This document shows, one piece after another, positions 10,346 through 20,147 of a DNA stretch of 64,000 nt. Below the pieces are notes generated by a model. It saw nothing but the letters and a program-made list of their open reading frames with translations, did not search any database and was not told where the DNA came from. The translations under genes and the position numbers were made by a program. The stretch is taken from contig JAGEMR010000004.1 in the NCBI GenBank assembly GCA_021030915.1, positions 496,001 to 560,000 of the forward strand. The letters run 5' to 3'. Source of the stretch: Astrothelium macrocarpum. Its lineage: Eukaryota > Ascomycota > Dothideomycetes > Trypetheliales > Trypetheliaceae. How positions within the stretch are numbered: position 1 is the first letter of the stretch; each line of letters begins with the position of its first letter.

Positions 10346-13300
10346 TTCAGCAACTTGCGTTGTCAAAGAAAAACAATTTGTAACGTTTAGGGGTGTTTGA
10401 CCATGGAAGCAAGGGATTTCTCAAATTATGTAAAGAGGGAAATGACAGCAAGTGATTGAGTAGTGGCGCATATACCCATACCTTTCAGACTTCCGAATCT
10501 GTGGTCTAACTTTCCGCGGTGCGAATGTCTTGATCGAAGAAAATGACTAGCAAAACGAAAGATATCGAGGAGAGGCGCTCCCGATGCAGACTTGCTATCC
10601 GATTCGGATACCCAAGTTATCTAAATCGCATCGGCGGGAAAAAGTAATATGCAGAACAAGATTGGCCAAGCCATGCGCCATTGCGCTCCATTCGCGACGT
10701 CGCATAGCCGATCAACTTTAAGCCATAGAAAAAAGGACGCCTTATAATATCGTGTCAGTGAACTGTCTGAAGTTGACAAGCCTATGGAGAGATGGAACCG
10801 GAAACTAATGCAGTGCGTAAGCCCCTCATGCCGCTTCTGGTCGCAAGCCCACCGATCCCATCACGGCTGACCGAGACGAGCGAACTTGGTGATCAAACAG
10901 GCCAAGTACCAAGCACGCAAACTGGAGTGGAGTTTTACGCGGAGCCACGTCAAAATCTCCAAAAGGTCCAATTGTCGCTGGCGATTGAACTGTCGTCAGA
11001 TCTCGGCTGAACCTTAATTGCTCGCCTGATCGCGTAGCTATTAGCACCTGGTCGAAGCTTGGTACCTATGTAGGTATGAACGCACAGAGTCCGATTACGT
11101 CGTGGGCGTTCCCACTGCCGATCCGGTTCCCCTGAATGATCGCCGCCAGGACTGCGTTCCCGGCCTTCAAACAGCAATCCTTGAGCGCACGCTGCAAACT
11201 AGTCTTCCTGGAACACTTTTGAACAGCCATTCGGCACTTGAGTGCGGAGTAAATTTGTCAAGGTCTCTCTGATTCTTGTCTGAACCTGCCTCTGTGTTTT
11301 GGATATCTGATTCAGAAATCGAAAGGATTCTTGATGCAACAGCACTAGGTACTCAGGATGATGGAGGCGCAATTGACTGTTCTTTAGCTTCGGCTTGAAG
11401 TAGTATTGCCGAGGTCCAGCCCGTAGGGTTTTGGAAGCTCTAATAGCGGAATAACACTACACTTGACACATCAGGATAGCTGCCTAATAGCTTACTCGTC
11501 GCTTCTCTGTGCTGTGGCGTTGGTGACGTACGATTCAGTACCGGGTCCCGAGAAATTGGCTGTGCCGATAACTGCTTTCGTCGCCGCAAACTCTCGCGCC
11601 TCAATCCTGCCTCGAGTATAATAAATATCCGCATCCTGAATGACATCTGGCTCGTGTGGATAAGTAAATAGCTATGCACAGATATGAAAATATGCCACAG
11701 GATTTGGGAGGGCCAATCTGTCTCTCAAAAGCCAGGACTTCGGGTCGCGTTTTGAGAAATGCGGAAATGTGGTAGAACGAATTGCGAATCTCATTTCAGC
11801 TAGCATCTGAGAGTCAATAGCTCTGCCGGTTAATTGTGAATCTTGGAATCTCGGTGCAATATTTTCTGGAACCTAACATGACTAAAGAAGTAAAATATGA
11901 CAAGCTTGCAGACGATTCGCCTTCACAAAGAGCTTTACTTCTGCGGCGTCTTCAACCTGCCATGCAAATGTCAAAAAAGGTCAATTACACAGATAAAGTT
12001 GATGGCCAACCAATAAATTCATGGTATGATACTCAGACCGAAAGAAAAACCAATGAAATGATTCACAGTTTTAATCTTAAAGTTTGTGGTACCCTAATGA
12101 TCAATATTTGTAATTGCGCGATGAGGAGGCTACGTTCAAATGAACGTGTCGATGCAGCCGCTTTCATTTTGTTGGGCCTCAATTTTTAACACTCAAGTGC
12201 CAGCTCCCACTATTCGCACCCTTTGCCAGCATCATATTAGACACCACGGTTTCCTTTCAATGTTTATTTCGCTCTAGTCACGCGTTCAAAGCAATCTATC
12301 GTGCCGCTAACACGGCACTATCTGCCTTTTGAACTCTTGATTCTAGCAAATACCAACTCTACATGTCAGGACGCGTGCTACATCAGAGGTGCGTCACTGG
12401 GAAGGGGCTATTAACTGGCTCTTATCTCTTCCTCACAGAAACATCAATCCATATGGCTTCGAACGTCCCACCATCGGCCATTACACCACGGTATTGACCT
12501 TTGTGCAGAAAGGAAATCCGAAGTTCATGCAAACACCTGTTTCAGGTTGCCGCCTGATATTTTCTAGTTGCTTGTGGCTTTTCGCCTGTGAGGTCAATTT
12601 TCACTAATCAGAACTGTGCATCTTTAAGGAACTCAAGCAATCAGAGCTTTGCCTCGGTGTGCGTAAATTAAGTACAGATGGAAAAACAGCAAGCTCAAGC
12701 GACCGTTTGGAGGCGTGTACGAGCATGACCTTGTCTGGAGCAATGGACAAAGGCTTTAATGTGTGTTATATTCTGCTCGTCCCATGCATGTCCTGAGTTT
12801 TGGGCCAGTCGGGTGCTGCGATCTCGAGTTCCTGCGTTTCCCCTAAAGATCGAGTCATACACGCATGGTACAAGGCTTGAAGACTTGCAGAATGCGATTC
12901 ATCAAGCTCTACTGCTGAAGCGAGCCCCACAAAGACCGCTGCAAAAGAAAACCATCTTCAATTTAGTGCAAACTATGGTGTGGCCACTCCGACTTCCTGC
13001 ATCTGCGTTTGCTTCTGCAAAAGCGTCACCTTCGAGCAGCGTTTACTTTCACTCCGCGTATTAGTTTAATTGCGCATACTACACCTGTCCCTGTAGCCTA
13101 TGCCGTTTGTCTATCCTAGAAAACCATAAGCATATTAGACCAGCTTGTTGACTCCAAATTTTGGCTTAGCCAACAGGAAGTCAGTGACCTTTTACAGTAG
13201 TCTTTTGTCTTAGGCAAGTCTTTGTAGAATGCCAACCGCTCCAACGAAGGCATCAGATTTTCTTTGCGAATCAAGCAAAAGCCGGTGTTAACTTGACCAT

Positions 13301-14292
13301 GGCCTTCGCTCATAAGTATGCATGTGCCGTTCAAATGAATGTAGGATTCTCAAAATTAAAATCCTTCTCTTGCGAATTGCTTCCGAATGCCGTCTTTACA
13401 GCCATGAATTGGCGGAAATTTGTGCATTAAATATTAAAGAAAGTCGCTACTGGCAAATGCCTGTCCGAGAGTCGTGGAGACTCGTTCGAGCCTCAATCGC
13501 AAATATAAGTGATAATGGTTTATCTTCTATCTATACTTTTGATGCACACGGAATTGTGTTTGAACCAGCGAATAGGAGGGACTGGAACTCGCTACAAGTG
13601 CACCGTACGGATAGCTCACTCACCACCGCCCAGCACTGTTGTTTGGTGAACCTTCTGCTTTGCGTCGGACAGCGGCGCGGGCTCATCCATGCCTCTGTCC
13701 TCATATTCTATTGGCTGCTGATCTTGAGGGCGACTTACGGAAACTTTAGGCACATCGCTTCGCTGGTGTGATGGCTGCTTCAACAACACTATATTCTCCT
13801 CATCTCTGCTCTAAATACGGACTATATAGCCGTCACGCTCTGTTGCTCAACACAATGGAAAGACGCCAATGTGGTCAGCAGGGCTCCTAAGGAGTAGCTA
13901 ATACGGGTGTGCAAGGTAGGACGCTTTGCCACGAACTGCCCAATGCATGTATTTGGAGCTCGCGCGCGAGTCTTTCGAAGCTGATTTGCTGCAGCAGCAT
14001 CTCTATCTCGTGTTCCTGCGGCGTGAGTATTCATTGACTCCGACAGTCTGCTAGCTGTCCATTCATGACCTGACCAAAAGATGAATCGCAACATAGGCTG
14101 TGCTAGAACTCAATTGTGACTCTGCGGGCCAAGAGCGACCAAATTCCAGAACAGCGACATTCTAGCTCGTGGAAGATTACAGTTCCAATTTTTCCAAATT
14201 GTCCGAAAACAACGGTGACAAAGGAACCGTCAATATTTACATAGATGATATTTCTTCTGTGACCCACCGTGAAATCTTCCAAGTTCCTTAAT
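10346..14292. other. Gene-free stretch, 3.9 kb
   Basis: The longest gap in the window. Open frames are short or lack any recognisable domain (the longest is 13322-13771 on +), and I could not join them into a coherent spliced protein. No intact transposase or reverse-transcriptase motif was seen. The right-hand part lies downstream of the Zn2Cys6 regulator. Confidence 0.5.
10387..10404 (-). promoter_or_regulatory. Possible 5-codon upstream ORF in the RGS-LOV leader
   Basis: An ATG followed by four codons and TAA lies 42 nt upstream of the RGS-LOV start, in another frame. It could dampen translation if the transcript leader includes it. The leader is not mapped, so this is weak. Confidence 0.25.
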
Positions 14293-16638
14293 TCATAATC
14301 CTTCATTTACAAAGTTCCAGAAAGAGTATTCTCCGAAATTGCCGGTAAATTGTTGAGGAATCTCACCTGACTCTATTCCACCAAGGCCATGCTCGGTGGA
14401 CGATCTATTAACAGAACTTCGGGCTGTTGGATATTGGTCCCCAGCAGGAGAAACACCTTGGTATAGCATATCAGCGGTTGGATGCAAAGATGTCGCTAGG
14501 CATCCATAATCGATTTCGTCAAACGAGCTCGTTGGCAATGAGGGAAGCCCAGATGAAGCAGGTTCCGTATAATGAAAACCGCTTTCAGTTCCATATCCGC
14601 CCCAAGACGTGTCAGGAGCCCAAGAATTGTTGGGTGTGGGGTCGGAGCTGGTCGGTTGCATGGTTGTTTGGCGATCAAGAACTTCACTATTCATCAATTG
14701 TGTGTTCGGATGCACTCTCTCGGCTCGTGCCAAAAGAGGGCGTATCACATCTGCTCCCGGACCAGCGAAGTTGTTCGAGTCCCGCATTAATGTAAGTTGC
14801 TCATGGGTTTCCTTGACTAGTTGCAAAGCATGTGGTAGAAGCGCGTTGTTTTCTTGAGGAAATGCTATGAGTATTGCTAACGCTGCAACTGTGGCTTCGA
14901 CGCTGAAGAAAGAAAGAGCAAAGAACCTTCGCTGGTTCGGGCGTAGACAGTGGATAGCGCGTTTCAGACAACGAAGAATATTGATGCAAGCCTTGACTAT
15001 TTCTGTACGGCTTCTGGAGCTGGAAAATAAGTATGTCCGGTAAAGTAGAAGGACGAAAAGCCACGTAACGAAGCAAAGATATTCCCGTTGAGCAGGGAGA
15101 TACGGAAACTCGGTATCGTACGATGTGTCTGGGTTCTCAAAACGGTAAATTGGTGGAAGGGTTTCCATGAAATCCAATGCCTCCTGGTGAAGCTTGTCTA
15201 CTTTCGCAAAGCTCTTCGGGAAAGGCCCTTCAGCTTCTAAGGCGATGACCCTGGGTAATTTGACATGGAGGCGATACTCTATCAGTCGTGCTGTGAATGA
15301 ATTTGGCTTATCAAACTCTCCTCGAGGAGATGGCAGTGTTGTGGTCCGTTTCTCAGATATCGCGGTATCGGTTGGAGGGAACAGTTTGAAGTCGTCAAGT
15401 GCAAGGTTGATTGATTTGCCAAGGGTCAATGCCATTTGTCTGCTCCAACATGTCAGTAAGAGTTGAAGAGAAATCCGGACAAAACAATGGGTCATACGTT
15501 TCCCAAATAAAGAGATTGATCATGAGCCGCCGTTGCATGACTATCGACCATGCTTGGGCACATGCACTTTGTGCATCAGTAGCTTCGATTCTGCCGCATT
15601 CCCGGTGCAAACCAATGTCTTGGGCGTCCAAACCGACTTGAGCCAGACTATGCCAAGACTCGACGATACGCCCACTATTTTTCAGCCAACATGTCTTGAG
15701 AAATGATGCTTGTACGGTCAGAAAGTTTGTAGCGTCCTTCTCAAACAGTCTCCAGAGACGAGCACCATTATCATTGAAATGCTTGCCAGAATCCGATCTA
15801 GAAGCGTCTATACAGGCATGTTGGTCAAGGCACTGATCATGTTCAGACGGAAGAAAAAGTAAGGCCACAGCAATGACATGGAATAGCAAGACCGGAAATC
15901 GTAGACTTTCGAGGTCCGCATCATCTCGGAGTTGGAAGCTGTCGTCAAAGGAGCGTTCATAGAAGGCGGATAACTGATCACCGAAGATTGACTCGTCCAA
16001 CAAGCTGTAAAGCCAGTTAAACTCAGTAAAGAAAATGGCCGACAAGGCTAGAGTACAGTCTCGACATGGCAGCATCTGAACAATAGCCTTGTATTCTGCT
16101 CGATTCCGTTGCGGCAGCAGTACGTCGACGTCGCGTTGAGCTGGATGAGCCAGTTTAGTGCTAATATCATCAGGCTCCAATTTCTTTATGATGGCTAGTG
16201 CATTGTGGGAATATAGATTTGAATATCCAAATTGAATGAGGCTTTGCCCGGACAATGCGGAGTTGTCATTTTGGCGTAAAGCCTCCCTCGTTGGCCTATT
16301 TTCTGATGATGCAAGAGTGCTCCTGGCCCTGTGCCGCTTAGTACGGTCGAGAAAAAGTTTCAGTGGAAAAGCTATCAGGGGTCCTACTCGATAGTGGTCT
16401 CCTCGTATTGGCAGGTTTCTGGCTTTTTCCTAATCACGCAAGTTCTGCAAGGCTTCTCACGATCACACTGAACCTGTCAGTCTAGTGGTATCCACTGCAG
16501 GCGCTGAGGTATAGGTTGACCAACTCGCTGCTTTGCCCGTCTACAATTGGTACAGCTAAAGGTAATCCTGCATCGCTTCGAGCGAGGCTCTCTGGGCGTG
16601 GAGAGGTTCGGAGATATTAGGTTTGCGGTCGTTGCCAT
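14293..16638 (-). CDS. Zn2Cys6 fungal-specific transcription factor, four exons
   Basis: Exons: 16638-16525, 16467-16388, 16328-15498 and 15439-14293. The introns are 57, 59 and 58 nt (GT-AG), and the frames close to 723 residues. The binuclear zinc cluster spans residues 29-57 with Cys at 29, 32, 39, 45, 48 and 57 (CX2CX6CX5CX2CX8C). It is split by the first intron exactly between KQR and CDREKPC. The middle (~150-450) is a Fungal_trans-type homology region, including FTEFNWLYSLLDE and the LFIWET/QMALTLGK block that straddles the last intron. The tail is Ser/Pro/Gly-rich, as expected of an activation region. It is nuclear and DNA-binding. It lies 0.9 kb from the alcohol dehydrogenase and may control the neighbouring catabolic genes; this is inferred from proximity only. 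Confidence 0.92.
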
Positions 16639-16955
16639 GACCTTACGCTAGCAAAGAAGATACGCATGCCCCAATGGGACGAGAATGAGGGCGAGGATTT
16701 GATAGAGGTGGTAACGAGGTGGGTGACCCAGAAAGCGGACATACGTTAGCCCTTGGCATTATTCCCTCCGCACGAATCAGTGGAGTCTCTACTTTGGGAA
16801 TTAGCAAAAGGAGCAAGGCTGGCAATTGTCGTAGGGTCGGACCTAATTTTGGACCGTGTAGCCTCCCAATTTCTAATTCCTAGCGTCGGAGGTGTTATGT
16901 AGGAGGCTGGTCCATGGGGGTTGCGGCTGTGCCTCAACCCACCCTAACAGTGCCA

Positions 16956-17160
16956 GGGGTTGCAGTAAGAAAATGTCACCCACAATCGCGAGATAATTTG
17001 CCACACGCTTCGCAGAAAAACCCTCGACAACGAAATGAAAAAAAGATTTCTGGTTTTGTAACGGGTTGTGATTGGTGAAAGTGATGCAGGGTCCACTCCA
17101 GAGCCGTGCGGCTAATTATCTCTCTCGCTTTTGTGGGTGGCATTTTCTTATTACGACCCT
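16956..17160. mobile_element. MITE-like element with ~50 bp terminal inverted repeats
   Basis: The left end (16956-17008) and the reverse complement of the right end (17160-17104) align over about 50 bp with few mismatches and two small gaps. Both contain TAAGAAAATG followed by Y-CACCCACAA, then a GCGAG/ATAATT block and GCC-CAC. Total length is ~205 bp, with no coding capacity in the ~95 bp centre. This is the structure of a non-autonomous DNA transposon. A clean target-site duplication was not identifiable, so the exact ends are uncertain by a few bases. It sits between the Zn2Cys6 regulator and the alcohol dehydrogenase. Confidence 0.7.
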
Positions 17161-17330
17161 ACGTGTCAGCGCCGGGACAGTTCCACACTATTCACTCTCA
17201 TAAATCTTAAAACACTTGAAAACTTTCAAGACTTTGTCTACTTTGGTTTCAATCTGTTCCCTAGAAAGATTGATTTAAAGCCCTGACAGCTTATAATTTG
17301 TAAAATCATTGCACTAGATAGGTTGTGTTT

Positions 17331-17422
17331 GGCAAAGCGGATTACCTCGGACCGATCCGAGCTCGTTAGCACTGATCTAACGGGAAGGGTCTTTATTAGA
17401 GACAACTTAATGGCAAAGCGGA
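17331..17422. repeat. Two adjacent perfect hairpins bounded by an 11 bp direct repeat
   Basis: GGCAAAGCGGA occurs at 17331-17341 and again at 17412-17422. Between them are two perfect 6 bp stems: CTCGGA/TCCGAG (17346-17361, 4 nt loop) and CGTTAG/CTAACG (17364-17382, 7 nt loop). It lies ~130 bp past the alcohol dehydrogenase stop codon. It could be a transposon scar or structured 3' sequence. Confidence 0.5.
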
Positions 17423-17553
17423 CGATAGATAGTAATTACTGTAGCTCTCATGGATCTCATGCTGCTATGGATTCACAGCCCCGCAATGTCCAACGAGCCC
17501 GTGGAGATAGCTATAATTCACCGTCCCCGCCAACAGTACTCAGCATCCTTCGT

Positions 17554-18929
17554 TTACGCATTGAAATCTACGACACAGTGCCCAGCCACTTGACCTTTTC
17601 TCAACTTCTCGACTGCTTCAGGTAATCGATCTATCGGGTAGATCTCGTAGCTGGGCTTCAGGAGGCCCTAGTGTTCAGGTTTTCAGCTACTTCTGACCGA
17701 ACCCGTTGTGAGATGGGACGGCTTACCCTACGGGCAAAGTCCAAAGCGCGGTTCGTGTCATCCATCGATCCCACGAGAGTGCCCTTGAGTCCAAAGTTCC
17801 TAAATATCGCGAAGAATGGATCGGCGCCAATCGTAACGGCATTCGCGGCAGCTGACCGCAATGTCAGCTTGGGCCGCACTCCTGGATAATGAATAAGGTC
17901 GAACTTACGAAGTCCAATACACATCACTTTCGCTCCGATTCGAGAGCCGACAAGACCGATCGATGATCCGTATGCTTGAACTGCTGTAACAAAGACCGCA
18001 TGAGCTCCGATTCCATCACAAACTCGAACGACTTCCTTAGCCACGTTCTCCACTTCCTCGTGATCAACGAACGCTTCCGCACCCATTTCCAAAGTCAATT
18101 TACGCTTTTGACTCCCCGAGTCAACCACAAGAGGGCGGTATCCCATCGCTTTCGCCAGTTGAACACCTTGGATGCCAACGCCACCACCTCCCCCAAGGAA
18201 GCAAGCCCAGTCCCCAGGTCGAAGTTCGGCTTCGATGAGGGATCGGTAAACAGTGGATGCCGAGCACATCACCGGACCAGCTATGAAGTCATCGACGCCG
18301 TCCGGGATGCGAGTTGTGTACCGAGCGGGTGAAGTGATATATTGCTGATAAGTCCCTGGCTGTTTGCTTGTTAGCTACCTCAGAACTAAAGTACAGATGC
18401 CTATGCTTACATACCTTTTGAAGACCTGTCCATATAGCCCTAGAACAGTATACCTCCTTGCCTCCCCAGCATAATTCGCACGTTCCACAGGTATCCCAGA
18501 TGGGCTTTACTCCAGCACGGTCGCCAACGCTCCAGCCGGTCACATTTGCTCCGACTTTCACAACCATTCCTGCCCCTTCGCTACGCAGATGATAGTTAAT
18601 GCTTTTCCATCTCATACTTCGGATATCTATCGGATAACTTACTGACCCGGAGACCGGACTCCGAATTGCTCCATCTTCGGAAAATCCATGTCGCCCATGG
18701 CGTAATGAAGATCCGAGAAGCAAAGGCCAGTGACATTGAGCCTCAGGAGGAGATCGTTTGGTCCTGTGTGTTTCCTGTCAGCTATGATGTATTGGTATGA
18801 GAGATCGCAGGGTGATTCGTCTGTAAACTCACCTGGCTCCGGAACGGGCACGGTCGCAACGGTGATCTCAAAATCGGTGCCATACTTGGTGAGTACACCC
18901 GCTTTGCAAAACTCTGGAATTTCTGGCAT
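17554..18929 (-). CDS. Zinc-dependent alcohol dehydrogenase, six exons
   Basis: Exons: 18929-18833, 18763-18643, 18580-18415, 18359-17909, 17851-17727 and 17667-17554. The five introns are 69, 62, 55, 57 and 59 nt. The frames close to 357 residues, normal for medium-chain ADH. Unspliced, the locus looks broken; spliced, all motifs join correctly. Visible are GLCFSDLH (zinc Cys ~47), PGHEGAG (His ~73), a four-Cys structural zinc loop in WDTCGTCELC...VYC, GPVMCSASTVY (further zinc Cys), the GGGGGVGIQGVQLAKAMG nucleotide fold, and a C-terminus ending AGHCVVDFNA. It oxidises an alcohol or reduces an aldehyde with NAD(P) in the cytosol; the exact substrate is unknown. It diverges from the CMD-ALDH fusion gene, whose product could take its aldehyde. 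Confidence 0.93.
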
Positions 18930-20147
18930 TATTGTCTGTGGTCAGACCGTTCTCTGAGCGAGATGTATCGGGGTATTATTAAGAGCTATGAATGAGTTTG
19001 GCGATTGATATTGTCTTTATCGAGCGAACCACGCACCGAATGTGCCGTAGGAAAGGGGCCGTGCTTCCTGAAGTCGACATCGCACCGTATGATCCTTTTC
19101 ATTGCTGTGATTAGCGCTTAGCCATTGCACATTGAGCACAAATTTAGGGTTCCTTTGGTTCTGGGGGCCGAGAATGTACGCCCGGAGCATCCTTGAGCCA
19201 GTCCAAGCTAAACCCGCGACGCTAGCAGATGATATTGGATGTTCTGAACAGGGTCTTGAAAGGATTTCATTGCGCGATAAGTAGCGTGATGAGTTCTCGT
19301 TTGACATCGTTCTCGAATTCATCTCATCACCGCTCCTTCACAAGGCTAATTGCTGTCGTCCTGACGGTGGTTTACGCAGGGACAAAGGCAGTCGCCTTCA
19401 GAGGTAAAACACCACCTCTGGTTACGTTTGAGCATTTAACTTTCTCCAAGTTCGGTTTTAATAGAAACAAAATGATCAAGTCGCGTTAAGCTACATACAG
19501 CTTATTGCATGCTTCTTCAAATAAGCGGCTTAGCTTCTAGGATCTGGATGTTGGCCTTGGGCGATTCCGCGGCACATAGGTAACCAAGAAAAATCCTGCT
19601 CCAGTGACCCGTTTTGCGTGCATCGGACGTATTCCTCATAATGTGTTGCCGCCGCGGTTTTGCTTACTTGCTCCTCAACTGCATCCTAGTTTAGTCGGAA
19701 GTAGAGGAAATTTGCAGTGATCCGCTCATAAGTCGCGTGCTGTTTGCATGTGCTCTGCTTCTGCTCGGCAATAGATTGGCTGATCTCTGGATTCTTGTTG
19801 TGCGGCGATAAATTTCAGCGGCCTTAATCTCACGCTTCGTTACGTATCGTATGGGTCAAGTCATTACTTTGTAGTTCGCTTGGCGTATGATTTAACGTTC
19901 CTATTGTGACGAAGTTAGATAAATATTTGTCATCCCTGGACAATCCACGGGATATGGGATCTTTCAATAACAGATAAGCATTTAAGCTCTGGACGAGGTC
20001 GACGTGTTTCGCGTCCTCATAGATATCCAGGCTGTCCTCTACCGACACGGATCTTTCGAGAAGTCAATAGAATATCCGATCTCACTACTCTTTGCTTAAA
20101 CCATAACTGATTGCTAAATTAAACTTAATCATCTGTCGGTTTCTGTC
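18930..20147. promoter_or_regulatory. Shared divergent promoter of ADH and CMD-ALDH fusion
   Basis: A 1.2 kb gap separates two outward-facing starts. It contains two CCGCGG palindromes (19567-19572 and 19652-19657, 80 bp apart). These are back-to-back CGG half-sites of the kind that Zn2Cys6 dimers can bind. The same hexamer occurs elsewhere in the window, so specificity is unproven. Confidence 0.4.

Larger units (their letters stand above)
16639..17553. other. Intergenic region between regulator and alcohol dehydrogenase
   Basis: About 0.9 kb carrying the regulator's 5' region, the MITE-like element and the hairpin block, plus the 3' flank of the alcohol dehydrogenase. No additional gene was supported. 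Confidence 0.5.

Noticed and set aside
13322..13771. 149-codon open frame in the large gap
   Set aside because: No recognisable domain, biased composition or conserved splice context; probably a chance frame.
17658..18929. Alcohol dehydrogenase looked like a degraded pseudogene split over several frames
   Set aside because: Five short GT-AG introns restore a continuous 357-residue protein with all zinc and cofactor motifs.
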